Source: Echinometra lucunter (Eukaryota > Echinodermata > Echinoidea > Camarodonta > Echinometridae). From it: 64,000 nt of DNA. The notes beneath the pieces were generated by a model. The model saw only the letters and a program-made list of their open reading frames with translations, made no database searches and was not told the DNA's origin. The stretch lies in assembly GCA_029962745.1 (NCBI GenBank), contig CM057157.1, forward strand, positions 31,973,234 through 32,037,233. Reading direction: 5' to 3'. The position numbers and the translations under genes are program-made. Of this stretch, positions 36,067 to 40,248 are shown in pieces (the stretch's first letter is position 1; the number at the start of each line of letters is the position of its first letter).

Positions 36067-36629
36067 GCAATAATTATGCCAGAAAATAACATGAATAAAT
36101 ACATGTATATATTCTAGTCTCTTTAGAATGGAATTTATATTGAACACATGATATTTACGCTTGACAGTATATATACATTATGAGTGAGTGAATCAATTCA
36201 TCTATAGAAACTGACAAGGAACAGAAATGGCTTATTATTTTAGGATATAATTCGCCTTTCATCCTTTTAAACCTTCCTTTTAACAAAAGAATGAATTCAT
36301 ATACATGTCCCAAGTTAAAATCTAGCACGGATTTTTTTTTTATCCCTAATGATAACACATTAGAGGCATTAAGATATAATTATTTTTGTTGTTACAGTAT
36401 TTTGGAACCGTTCAATCCTGATTTAATAAATGTTGTCATAATTTTTTAGCAATTTTATATACTTCTTGCATGAAATATGAATCAATTCAATCGTTGGTCA
36501 ATAATACAACAAGAGAAACAATTGTAATTAATATAGACATGAAAGCAAAATAAAAGTGATATGATGCTTACCAGCAACTACAGCCGTGGCCAGAAGTAGG
36601 CCAACTAGTAGAAAAGTCACAGCCTTCAT
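1224..36629 (-). CDS. Giant apolipophorin/apoB-like lipid transfer protein, copy A (28 exons, complete gene)
   Basis: Whole-gene entry; exons are listed separately. Joining 28 exons at GT-AG sites gives 16,092 coding bases (about 5,363 residues plus stop) with every intron phase consistent, if one inserted base is ignored at 5,957 and one at 11,091. The family is read from a secreted N-terminus, a vitellogenin/LPD_N module in exons 3-9 and a late VWD domain with GWYHGKSRGLLGN, the apolipophorin-type form of the VWD GLCGN motif. Family members are secreted and scaffold lipoprotein particles; a role in body-fluid lipid transport is inferred. It is longer than typical apolipophorin (about 3,300 residues) or apoB-100 (about 4,560) because of a 35-residue repeat array and sequon-bearing helical repeats. 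The C-terminal VWA-like part is unusual. The two frame breaks leave open whether this copy is functional or carries sequencing errors. Confidence 0.85.
1418..1873 (-). other. Copy A intron 27, no further feature
   Basis: A 456-base intron. The matching copy B intron (48,354-49,177) is 824 bases and not recognisably alignable by eye, unlike the near-identical introns further upstream. Confidence 0.6.
1874..2138 (-). CDS. Copy A exon 27: VWA-like domain, second half
   Basis: Residues 5,212-5,299 (EETTNQWDYLFNINNSRAA onward; RLERQGITFNVFSSYFTLN; SPILGVNYLGKQII). This order of helix, strand and variable loop fits the latter half of a VWA domain. It differs from copy B at 10 of 88 residues, far more than exons 20-26. 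Phase 0 to 1. Confidence 0.75.
2285..2700 (-). CDS. Copy A exon 26: VWA-like domain, first half
   Basis: Residues 5,073-5,211. The segment SADIVFVVSETSAMAEENV fits the first strand and MIDAS loop of a von Willebrand A domain (D-I-V-F-V-V-D-x-S-x-S). The metal-binding Asp is Ser here and the serine pair is changed, so metal binding is probably lost. It continues with helix (VKTVISRINSKLS), strand (VRYGIAAYSG), a later helix (QLDAMQAIQLAASYPF) and the strand AAKIIILIADED. A VWA fold fused to an LLTP is not typical. Phase 1 to 0. Confidence 0.75.
2851..3597 (-). CDS. Copy A exon 25: von Willebrand factor type D domain
   Basis: Residues 4,824-5,072. It opens SMIFGENHVMTFDGKVYSVP, matching the VWD start (x-F-D-G-x-x-Y), and later has SGWYHGKSRGLLGNPDTEYH, the apolipophorin-type GLLG form of GLCGN. 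Cysteines follow in SCHVDHFMC, GSCRSVTEKC, FCVEETKKCNPSC and DPEC. In the family this domain is C-terminal and disulfide-bonded. Phase 1 to 1. Intact in this copy; copy B has a frame break here. Confidence 0.9.
3901..4526. mobile_element. Terminal-inverted-repeat element (MITE-like) in copy A intron 24
   Basis: The left end ATACTGTATAAGCCAATATT and, inverted, the right end (ATACTGTACAAGCTGAAATT when reverse-complemented) form an imperfect terminal inverted repeat of about 26 bases that continues into TTTTTGCG. Interior motifs such as TATTTTCGCG and CACGAGTCATTG recur in inverted form. No protein is encoded. The copy at 51,338-51,965 occupies the same place in copy B, so insertion preceded the duplication or the two were homogenised. 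Confidence 0.6.
4658..5513 (-). CDS. Copy A exon 24: charged coiled-coil/amphipathic helix
   Basis: Residues 4,539-4,823 (DKMSQLNNTMQELRVNLTE onward). Very rich in Lys/Glu with regular hydrophobics (KEEELLTKW-like, EEKYPELRRVLVEEKYPELKR), including an internal duplication of the EEKYPELxR unit. It resembles the amphipathic helical regions of exchangeable apolipoproteins and apoB. It ends IYSPWK before the VWD exon. Phase 0 to 1. Confidence 0.85.
5514..5862 (-). other. Copy A intron 23, no further feature
   Basis: A 349-base AT-rich intron that aligns closely with 52,951-53,301 in copy B. Nothing else is recognisable. Confidence 0.6.
5863..6288 (-). CDS. Copy A exon 23: perfect 11-residue glyco-helix repeats; one frame break
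   Basis: Residues 4,397-4,538. The core is seven consecutive 11-residue repeats of pattern N-x-T/S-x-x-L/I-T-x-x-A-I/L (NRTRLLTELAY, NRSQVMTRYAL, NQTLIITQYAI, NQTRILTSQAI, NHTNILTKDAI and so on), visible in DNA as a 33-bp period. An extra A at 5,957 breaks the frame after GRLDD; copy B lacks it and continues HSFAMNISHPF. Without it the exon is 425 bases, phase 1 to 0. Confidence 0.85.
6512..6637. repeat. 20-bp perfect inverted repeat enclosing a tRNA-like sequence
   Basis: TTGGAAATTTTTGCAAAGGT at 6,512-6,531 is repeated in exact inverse at 6,618-6,637, placing the tRNA-like sequence in the loop of a hairpin. A (TA)n run follows directly. Copy B lacks this segment in the same intron. Confidence 0.8.
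6537..6607 (+). tRNA. tRNA-like sequence with UCA anticodon (pseudogene or SINE-type)
   Basis: A 71-base cloverleaf-like segment with perfect 7-bp acceptor stem (GTCTCCG/CGGAGAC), D-arm like tRNA-Glu/Asp (GTCCAGTGGTTA), anticodon stem TTGGC/GCCAA with loop GTTCATA, and T-arm with GGTTCGATTCC. Anticodon TCA would read UGA, and loop position 32 is G instead of a pyrimidine. One mismatch lies in the T stem. Suppressor anticodon, intronic position and hairpin flanks argue for a tRNA-derived repeat rather than a working tRNA. Confidence 0.55.
6663..6798. repeat. 136-bp near-perfect hairpin
   Basis: Arms of about 65 bases (TATAATTGTGGCAAGAAGGA... and its inverse ending ...TTCTTGTCACAACTATA) close on the loop TTTATTG after ATTGAGC/GCTCAAT. 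Mismatches are few (one extra GGC in the left arm, G/A changes). It lies directly right of the (TA)n next to the tRNA-like hairpin and is absent from copy B. Confidence 0.8.
7163..7856 (-). CDS. Copy A exon 22: sequon-dense helical segment
   Basis: Residues 4,166-4,396. It holds 21 Asn-x-Ser/Thr sequons in 231 residues, about one per 11, in helix-compatible sequence (NLTKFYANKTLTWANTS; NETIYMIRNKS). If glycosylated, one face of a long amphipathic helix would carry sugars. ATGGCAG| acceptor, |GTAAGG donor, phase 0 to 1. It matches copy B exon 22 in length (694). Confidence 0.85.
7857..9629 (-). other. Copy A intron 21 with GA-rich stretch and retroelement fragment
   Basis: An intron of 1,773 bases. 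About 1.25 kb (7,935-9,185) is missing from the copy B intron, including a purine-rich stretch at 8,230-8,460 with a (GA)n run near 8,397-8,420. The 3' part holds a retrotransposon fragment shared with copy B. Confidence 0.6.
9140..9555 (-). mobile_element. Non-LTR retrotransposon fragment (C-terminal reverse-transcriptase region)
   Basis: The minus strand reads FFSAVVESSVLYGCIAWYSS followed by a K-x-x-R-I-L-N-Q-A-G-R-I-I segment, the pattern found just after the reverse-transcriptase domain in CR1/L2-type LINEs (S-V-L-x-Y-G-x-x-x-W followed by L-x-x-x-Q-x-x-x-x-R). Only this 3' part remains. It lies in an intron in the gene's orientation, with a shorter version at 55,190-55,510. Confidence 0.65.
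9630..12534 (-). CDS. Copy A exon 21: sequon-bearing amphipathic helices; one frame break
   Basis: Residues 3,198-4,165 after frame correction. The protein is almost all predicted helix. In the first part Asn-x-Thr/Ser sequons recur at 11-residue spacing (NQTFFTQALKL, NETLFIQLKKL, NQTFYMQLKTL, NQTFYTQMQKL), later again as NFTKVYSKELF, NTTKVYGKQVA, NFTKVYSRIAV. Charged coiled segments lie between (EKINELKLKFGELKEK; EYMKRKEQFDEI). An extra C at 11,091-11,092 shifts the frame and gives a stop after IKDSS, where copy B reads IKTVLKEQW. Without it the length is 2,904, phase 0 to 0, as in copy B. Confidence 0.85.
12535..12981 (-). other. Copy A intron 20 with SINE-like fragment
   Basis: A 447-base intron. 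A part near 12,855-12,910 (GGATTTATATAGTGCTTAAA) resembles the repeat at 26,690-26,890. About 80-100 bases near 12,710-12,800 are missing in the copy B intron and contain two near-repeats of a GATTGCT...TATGAATAC unit. Confidence 0.5.
12982..17852 (-). CDS. Copy A exon 20: 4.87-kb exon encoding the 35-residue repeat array
   Basis: Residues 1,574-3,197 in one uninterrupted exon (phase 1 to 0). From about 17,180 to 13,255 the protein is a tandem array of units close to 35 residues, roughly 36 copies. Each opens with an F-x-x-L-F-x-F-D-S-I-like block and carries a central S-R-x-L-N-S-T-like block, often a glycosylation sequon. Successive spacings counted by eye between FRRLFDF, FQRISFF, VRSFTQV, HRSLLDF, VRSFVNF and FRKVNQF are all 35. 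Alternating polarity suggests about three amphipathic beta-strands per unit, a lipid-belt design as in apoB; that is inference. Exon length equals copy B exactly (4,871), with 22 of 1,624 residues different. Confidence 0.9.
17853..18184 (-). other. Copy A intron 19, no further feature
   Basis: A 332-base AT-rich intron; the first 254 bases match the right edge of the window (63,747-64,000). Nothing else was seen. Confidence 0.6.
18185..18482 (-). CDS. Copy A exon 19: beta-rich region
   Basis: Residues 1,475-1,573 (MNNVNLLHLVVDIESGTSTW onward). Two donors lie four bases apart (GTAAGTAAGC). Only the upstream one, giving phase 1, joins exon 20 in frame as IS|NLSVRPS. The matching copy B exon would lie just past the window edge. 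Confidence 0.75.
18684..18928 (-). CDS. Copy A exon 18: beta-rich region
   Basis: Residues 1,393-1,474 (RLFGETALIDEPVIIDGGV onward), amphipathic strands such as LTYDFDLRLENATIR. Phase 1 to 0; TTGCAG| acceptor, |GTGAAT donor. Confidence 0.75.
19265..19484 (-). CDS. Copy A exon 17: beta-rich region
   Basis: Residues 1,320-1,392 (VFPLLDVTLRNETKVNGYRL onward). 'P-L-L' followed by a charged strand recurs at the exon 17, 18 and 19 joins (PLLDVT, PLLK/MNNVN), pointing to a repeating beta-hairpin unit. Phase 0 to 1. Confidence 0.75.
19485..20050 (-). other. Copy A intron 16, no further feature
   Basis: A 566-base AT-rich intron with no recognisable repeat or coding sequence. Confidence 0.5.
20051..20288 (-). 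CDS. Copy A exon 16: beta-rich region
   Basis: Residues 1,240-1,319 (WDNETPLYKQLLFPWTGYQ onward), alternating strands, ending NATW. GCAG| acceptor, |GTAAG donor, phase 2 to 0. Confidence 0.75.
20532..20883 (-). CDS. Copy A exon 15: beta-rich region
   Basis: Residues 1,123-1,239. It starts in GEELTRNITSLMTVDRLRKT and continues with alternating-polarity strands and several sequons (NITS, NETT, NVSA, NETS, NLTA, NASI). It reads as amphipathic beta-sheet that would contact lipid. Phase 1 to 2. Confidence 0.75.
21095..21255 (-). CDS. Copy A exon 14
   Basis: Residues 1,069-1,122, KALRAYTIDAQYRQIREGG onward. A basic, serine-rich loop (SFRSIGRKNKQSTQ) is followed by a strand (TVRVSFYAPG). By position this follows the DUF1081-like part of apolipophorins. 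Phase 2 to 1. Confidence 0.75.
21256..21597 (-). other. Copy A intron 13, no further feature
   Basis: A 342-base AT-rich intron; nothing recognisable. Confidence 0.5.
21598..22002 (-). CDS. Copy A exon 13: lipid-transfer core beta-sheet
   Basis: Residues 934-1,068 (SGAVEVLATMGIGLPTKVF onward). It alternates hydrophobic and polar residues and has several N-glycosylation sequons (NATVY, NYSTTY, NASY). It includes a cysteine pair (RCTNVSKVFGIDLCVSW) at the place where apolipophorins have conserved C..L/V-C-V-x-W. Phase 2 to 2. Confidence 0.8.
22139..22341 (-). CDS. Copy A exon 12: lipid-transfer core beta-sheet
   Basis: Residues 867-933. Two in-frame acceptors exist nine bases apart (22,341 or 22,332). 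The first gives IPQLLSQGLNLNTTRSMV and is preferred because it is the first AG after the pyrimidine tract. The text MPLNCSMNATAVVSLRLKSQ is beta-strand-like. Phase 0 to 2 either way. Confidence 0.7.
22626..22829 (-). CDS. Copy A exon 11: lipid-transfer core
   Basis: Residues 799-866, starting IVDLIHENTINKLNQLHYLV. It has an alternating hydrophobic pattern and a helix (SASDVLALIPYTMGVYEELL). By position it falls in the open beta-sheet region (DUF1943-like) of the family; the exact domain edge cannot be set by eye. Phase 0 to 0. Confidence 0.75.
23088..23342 (-). CDS. Copy A exon 10: linker with candidate proprotein cleavage site
   Basis: Residues 714-798. The end is strongly basic (KKDKYGKKSKR, then QSQVGE). 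KSKR sits near residues 787-790. Insect apolipophorin precursors are cut by a furin-type protease at a comparable place, after the N-terminal lipid-transfer module. The motif lacks the preferred Arg at P4, so use as a cleavage site is an inference. Phase 0 to 0. Confidence 0.75.
23548..23788 (-). CDS. Copy A exon 9: end of LPD_N helical domain
   Basis: Residues 633-713. It includes DIRKYSRFFELS and SDIIFNPESYLPQEVMFHY. The 'P-x-S-Y-L-P' turn before a strand is typical of the switch from helical domain to open beta-sheets in apolipophorin and vitellogenin. Phase 2 to 0. Confidence 0.8.
23789..24439 (-). other. Copy A intron 8, no gene
   Basis: A 651-base intron with a short poly(C) run near 23,898-23,907. 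No other repeat was recognised. Confidence 0.5.
24440..24825 (-). CDS. Copy A exon 8: LPD_N helical domain
   Basis: Residues 505-632 (AIGNVGEPVERYDQ onward). It contains repeated helical units (LSKAAIQSMRRF; IPQRIAAYLIVMKANPS) that match the family pattern, in which the helix 'RIAAYxxxMxxxPS' is a common landmark. It ends with the CYSHIQNV segment. Phase 0 to 2. Confidence 0.85.
24925..25210. repeat. 124-bp tandem repeat with (TA)n segments
   Basis: Two nearly identical units, each starting ATGTTAAATACAAAGTCCAT, begin at about 24,961 and 25,085 and end in long (TA)n runs. Diverged partial copies follow near 25,260-25,352 and 25,480-25,570 (sharing GCTGCATAGTATTAATGCAC). A GT-rich run (TGTGTGTG, (GTAT)n) lies at 24,858-24,930. 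All within copy A intron 7. Confidence 0.8.
25579..25683 (-). CDS. Copy A exon 7: LPD_N helical domain (short exon)
   Basis: A 105-base, phase 0 to 0 exon encoding 35 residues beginning LPDPMVRTIRYLKSLIGND and containing one cysteine. It is found from splice signals (TTGTAG| and |GTAAGAAA) and joins exons 6 and 8 in frame. Residues 470-504. The acceptor-side intron with exon 6 is short; the donor-side intron holds a TA-rich tandem repeat. Confidence 0.75.
25810..26077 (-). CDS. Copy A exon 6: LPD_N helical domain
   Basis: Residues 380-469, starting REYLLDGLLPCTTMACFSVK, followed by short helices (MSEMLRMAQYAPSQ) typical of the LLTP helical superhelix. Phase 2 to 0; TACAG| acceptor and |GTAAGT donor. 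Confidence 0.8.
26278..26557 (-). CDS. Copy A exon 5: LPD_N helical domain, first part
   Basis: Residues 287-380, including LRYEYDPNEIGRKPDDVTAD and then an alanine/leucine-rich helical stretch (AIDILKALVKGSREE). This fits the alpha-helical, superhelix-forming part of LPD_N. The CSEYSQTCRD segment holds a likely disulfide pair. Phase 1 to 2. Confidence 0.8.
26690..26890 (-). mobile_element. SINE-like repeat with tRNA-like end
   Basis: On the minus strand it starts with GTTGGTAAGAGCGCTCGCTC, a tRNA-type A box, followed by GAGTTCAATTTCC, a weak B box. It continues with a tail of the 'CTTGAGCACCCTTTGGGTGG... GCGCGGTATAAATA' type seen in many deuterostome dispersed repeats. It lies in copy A intron 4. 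Class is inferred from the boxes; no target duplication could be confirmed. Confidence 0.5.
27010..27220 (-). CDS. Copy A exon 4: LPD_N domain continued
   Basis: Residues 217-286, beginning TVMDKFINSSKTCSYDLKG. Paired cysteines (KTCSY, IECEE) fit the disulfide-containing barrel of LPD_N. ACCAG| acceptor, |GTAAGT donor, phase 0 to 1. The next intron holds a SINE-like repeat. Confidence 0.8.
27428..27963 (-). CDS. Copy A exon 3: start of vitellogenin/LPD_N domain
   Basis: Residues 38-216. It opens with LTRFKEGKRYGFTYTADT, matching the K-x-Y-x-Y strand that begins the N-terminal beta-barrel of vitellogenin, apolipophorin and MTP. It then has a run of amphipathic strands and DLNNCMLR near the end, resembling the conserved D-L-x-x-C position of the family. 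In the family this barrel takes part in lipid loading and particle assembly. Phase 1 to 0. Confidence 0.85.
29152..29189. repeat. (CT)n microsatellite
   Basis: About 19 CT dinucleotides in copy A intron 2. Confidence 0.9.
29538..29931. mobile_element. MITE-like element with 18-bp perfect terminal inverted repeats
   Basis: CACTCTAAATTTCTTAGA at 29,538-29,555 and its exact inverse at 29,914-29,931 bound a 394-bp AT-rich segment without coding sequence. The motif CAGCGCCAA occurs near both ends inside (about 29,600 and 29,800). No clear target-site duplication was seen. Confidence 0.6.
30928..30981 (-). CDS. Copy A exon 2: mature N-terminal linker
   Basis: A 54-base exon (phase 1 to 1) with ATTACAG| acceptor and |GTAAGAA donor. 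It encodes GPFGSREGQEVEPDLECS, joining the signal peptide to the lipid-transfer module. Residues 20-37. It is too short for ORF callers and was found from splice signals and phase. Confidence 0.75.
31360..31559. repeat. Hairpin repeat with internal GCGAAATTC-type tandem units
   Basis: The ends GGCCCTGAAGTACTCTCGAC and, inverted, GTCGAGCGTACTTCAGGGCC pair over about 45 bases. The interior has about four imperfect units of roughly 22 bases (GCGAAATTCAGGACCAGGGA type). A shorter relative is at 32,936-33,044. Confidence 0.75.
32472..32564. repeat. 93-bp almost perfect hairpin
   Basis: Arms of about 44 bases (ATATTTCATTTTTCAACTAA... and its inverse) around a loop of about four bases (CGGG). It sits at the centre of the nested foldback element. 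Confidence 0.85.
34088..34395 (-). mobile_element. Short repeat bounded by GTGGCGTAGC-type ends and poly(G)
   Basis: The right end on the minus strand is GTGGCGTAGCTAGGATTTCA and the left end is inverted-like (CCCGGCTACGCGG) next to a poly(C/G) run. TGGGAGTG flanks both sides, a possible 8-bp target duplication. Related ends with poly(G) occur near 33,690-33,760, 34,895-35,015, 42,355-42,400 and 43,745-44,040, so it is one member of a local family. Non-coding. Confidence 0.5.
34455..34609. repeat. 79-bp tandem duplication
   Basis: Two adjacent, nearly identical units (TATTTCATAGTGTCTTTGTC... and TATTTCATAGCGTCTTTGTC...) with starts 79 bases apart; one base difference was noted. The low divergence suggests recent origin. 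Confidence 0.85.
35779..36062. repeat. (TA)n-flanked tRNA-like repeat unit
   Basis: Long (TA)n runs at 35,779-35,831 and 36,029-36,062 bound a segment. Its left part (GTTCCCCAGAGCTGTC) equals the left context of the 6.5-kb tRNA-like hairpin. Short inverted arms AAGGGTTG/CAACCCTT (35,886 and 36,021) enclose the tRNA-like sequence. Confidence 0.65.
35901..35970 (-). tRNA. tRNA-like sequence with UCU anticodon (pseudogene or SINE-type)
   Basis: A 70-base minus-strand cloverleaf-like segment. Acceptor GCTTCTG/CGGAGGC pairs with two G-U pairs, the D-arm is GTCTAGTGGTAAGGC, anticodon stem TTGGC/GCCAG has loop GTTCTAA (anticodon TCT), and the T-arm CCGGG-TTCGATT-CCCGG is perfect. The body resembles tRNA-Glu/Asp, not tRNA-Arg, so a working Arg tRNA is doubtful. 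It shares GGCATTGGCGTTC with the 6.5-kb copy. Confidence 0.5.
36572..36629 (-). CDS. Copy A exon 1: signal peptide
   Basis: Starts MKAVTFLLVGLLLATAVVA: one lysine, then a hydrophobic core ending in small residues, a classic secretory signal with cleavage likely after the last Ala or the next Gly. Donor is G|GTAAGC, phase 1. The start is supported by the TATA box just upstream and by phase agreement with exon 2. Residues 1-19. Confidence 0.85.
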
Positions 36630-36695
36630 GACGAAGGTATTGCTTCCACTAGATACTCAGAAGGTTAGTAAAACCAGCTCTCCGCACTGTCCCCG

Positions 36696-36702
36696 TTTTA
36701 TA
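36696..36702 (-). promoter_or_regulatory. TATA box of copy A
   Basis: TATAAAA on the minus strand, about 67-73 bases upstream of the ATG. With the usual 25-30 base spacing, transcription would start near 36,668-36,672 and leave a 5' UTR of about 40 bases, assuming no upstream non-coding exon. Motif and position are seen directly; promoter activity is inferred. Confidence 0.6.
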
Positions 36703-39700
36703 CGACATGAAAAATACTAGCTTCCTTCAGTGAATGCGTACAATGCGCATGCTCCAGAATGAAGGACGTCATTGGTTGAAGCTTATCATCGAAGGAAAGG
36801 CGTAGGATGAGCCATGACATGATTGGTTGAGTGCACAGGTCCATGAATAGTTCACGATTGTAGTTTGTGCCCATCTCTCATAACAATACACAATGACGTA
36901 AGGGACGATATACATATCGCAACCGAAATCTTGTCGGGCTGAAATCACAGAGGGGTTATCTATAGATAGTCTTTTAGCCTTTGATCTGATTACTGGTGAA
37001 CAATTATATTCGATATCTACTGTACATAAAGCATTTCAAAAACACTTAAAATCAGATAAAGGTATTATTTTGCAATTGTTATTTCATAATGATTACGCAA
37101 AGTATGGTTATTAGCATCAAATTTTTATCACTCTTTGAGCTCTTTCCTATCGAACTTTTTTTTTCAATTTTTTTTTTCTTTAAAGATTTGGGTTATCAAG
37201 CTTGTTCTGTCACCATGTACTACCTCATCATTTGTGACCAATATTAACTTAACTATTACCCACATGGTATTAGACTTGTAAGCTATGAAATTTTCCATTC
37301 ACTTTTTATTTCGATTTCCATTCGCTTTTTGTTGTATCCCCCGATACTGGTACGTAGTCCCGGAGATACTTTGGATTCTGGATTTGGAAGAATACGACTC
37401 AACACTCCTGTGGATAAAACGATTCGGAGTGTTACGCTCCGCGTCACATTTTTGTGTGCGCGATACTGGCCACGTTTCTTGACGGATTTTATTCAAATTT
37501 AGTATGGAGATGTATCATTTAAAAAAATCTAGCCGACACCGGCGTTGCCAGGATTACTCAATAAGGGGGGGGGGGGGGACCCAAACGTGAAGAATCGACG
37601 AAGCAAAATATCGCAGATGTAGATCTTTATTACTTAATGGAATGTTTAGGGGCCACGAGGCGAAAAAAAAAGAAAAAAAGAAAAAGCCTTCTTGAATATG
37701 ACAGACAAAATGCACCATAAGCCTATAAGTTGTCTAAATGATATATTTCGTCTGCCAATTATGACTCAGTTTTTGCACCTTAGCTAATCCACTTGTTTGC
37801 TGTCCAAAAAACCCTCTTTCTAAATAATACAAGCAAGCGAGGAAGAACACACTCTTTTGACGATAGTCGTCATCAGAATACGTTTTAGGCCTATGATGTT
37901 TGAAAATATTCAATCGTTGAATTTGTTTGCTCTTCGAAACCACCATGTATCATCGTGTATCTAAATAATATACGAGCGAGCATATCGAGCGAGGTAAAAG
38001 TGATAAGTCGTCATCCAAATACACCATGGGACTATACGATGATCTGAATTATATATTCGCTTACCAGATTGTTTGCTTTTTCAGACCACCCTGTATCTAA
38101 ACATCGTACGACTTGTGCATAGTCGTATGCTGGTGCTAGTGATTGTGTGCTTCAAGTACATAATGCGCAAAAATTTTCTTTAAATGCATTAATTATGCAA
38201 ATTAATGAAAATTTATTTGAAATAAAGAAAAAAGCTACTTCTACACAGAATTCTGTAATTCATTAATTATACAAATTTATTCTGTTGGAAATGAAATAAA
38301 TACGAATCGAATTTAACACAAATGATCGAAAAATGCTTCTTCTCTATTTTGCAGTGGATTTTGATTCTATTTTTTTTTTCATCTAACATGGCTTGGTGGG
38401 AGCTTCAAATCTTCCACAAAGAATTTTGAAATTAATTGATTATGCAAGTTTATTCAAATGAACGCTTTCTTTAGGCCTGCTTATTATACTATAGGCCAGA
38501 GTGGATTTATATAAATATAAATCTCTATAAATCCACTCTGCTATAGGCTACATCTATGCTACGTGCTATATAGCTGCCGGCGGTGGGATAGATGTATACT
38601 TGTATAGTTTCCTAAGGTCTCATTGGTTAAAACTAGGCCTATACATCTATAATTGGACAGATGTGTAATCTGATAGTTATACGCTTAATGTCTTGTGTAA
38701 AGGCCAGTCATAGATCCGTTCATGTACTCTCCATTACATGAAATTTGTCAGATTAGAGAGCGTTCACGAATTATCATGACCTCGCGTGCGCCTCATATGA
38801 TCCGAAAGCCAGTGGAAAGCGCCCGACATGGTGACAGATGTATGTAGGCAAGGGCGTCTATCGGGTGGGGGACAGGGGGACACCTCTCCCTCCCCCAAGT
38901 TTTACGGGTGGGAGACACAATAGGGCATGTCCCCCTTCAAATTTCGGAAGTTTTATATTTTGTATGATAGGCTAGGAGCCTACCATGGCGCTTAAATCAT
39001 GATTTTTATTGTTTAAAAAAATGGCATCATTATTATAGATATTCAACTATTTTTTGCGCGCGGATCTCGGTGAGAATATGTTTGTTTGAGGGTAGGATAA
39101 CGGTAAGTCTGTGCCGAAGGCTAATTTGACCACCGATTATTACAACTTGTGCATAGTCGTATGCTGGTGCTATTGTGTGCTTCAAGTACACAATGCGCAT
39201 TACAGGCCAAAATGACAAGATCAAGATCAGCATCAGTTTTATTCCTCTTTAAATACTCATTAAATAATCATGTCAATCAAATTTGATCGAACGTCCTGGA
39301 GGGAATGACAATTAGATGTATTAAAAAAAAATAAACCAGCAGATACTATTACTATAGGTTTTTGACATAATGCAAATCTCAGTCGGGTGGGGGACAATAT
39401 TTAGGAGTGGGAGGGGGGGGGGACACAATAGGATATGTCCCAATTTTTTTTTAGGAAAACACATGAAAAAGCTAATAGGGTATGTCCCCCTAAAGGAGCG
39501 GTGGAGCAAATGGCAAATGGCACAGTGCCCCAAGCTTTCCGAGCACTCAAAAAGTTCCCCTTTTTACTCATGGAAAAAAATACCCCTTCTCAAACCTGTT
39601 TAATGCCCCCTTTTCTTGTTACAAAGACTCATTTTCTTTCTTGAGTCCCTTCACCTTATAGTGACCTTTCCCGCTTCAGATACCCTGCCCCCTCTTTATA

Positions 39701-40198
39701 CCAGCATAGAAACCCTTCCCCCTTTTTACAGCACTCTTTTCCCTTCTGAAAAGTGCACCTTTTTCACTTCTGTTACGATATGAAACCGATTAATGATCCA
39801 CACTAAATGATGATTACTAATCAAAAGATAATTACATTGTAACAGCTGGAAAACAATGAAATTTTTCAAAAAAATAAAAAGTTACATTCAAAGACGAAGT
39901 CGATGGGGATGTCGACGATGTCGACGACGATGTTGAAATCGATATCAGAAATGGAATCAGTGTCCAAAAAAATCCAACTGGGCTATGTCCGCAATGGCAT
40001 TGAAGACAAAGTCGATGACAAAGTCTATGACGATGTCGAAATGACGTTGGCATTGATTTCCAAAAAATGAATATTCTTGTGGATTAAACTTGTTCTAACC
40101 GGATCAAGAGATGGAGGTTTATCCTATGATTTATTCTTTAACAACATAACCAGGGTATTTTGATGGGGAGGGGGGGGGGGGGGGGGCAAGATGACCCA
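36703..40198. other. Intergenic region upstream of copy A
   Basis: No gene recognised. It contains a hairpin at 38,490-38,547 and a dispersed direct repeat of about 60 bases (ACTTGTGCATAGTCGTATGC) near 38,108 and 39,144. Low-complexity G-rich and C-rich stretches occur near 38,860-38,940, 39,380-39,430 and 39,480-39,730. Confidence 0.5.
38490..38547. repeat. Small hairpin
   Basis: CAGAGTGGATTTATA and its inverse, with CTATAG at both outer ends, around a loop of about 16 AT-rich bases. Confidence 0.7.
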
Positions 40199-40248
40199 TA
40201 GGTGACTTTATTTACATTTTAAATGAAAAATAGTGGTATTATATAAAT

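Larger units (their letters stand above)
30982..36571 (-). other. Copy A intron 1: repeat-rich, no other gene
   Basis: The largest intron (5.59 kb). It holds the nested foldback, poly(G)-type repeats, the 79-bp duplication and the (TA)n-tRNA-like unit described separately. A (CTA)n run lies near 33,661-33,686. No coding sequence was recognised. Confidence 0.6.

Noticed and set aside
37561..37584. CRISPR-like arrays
   Set aside because: All short regular repeats here are microsatellites, minisatellites or homopolymers without unique spacers, and the DNA is clearly eukaryotic.
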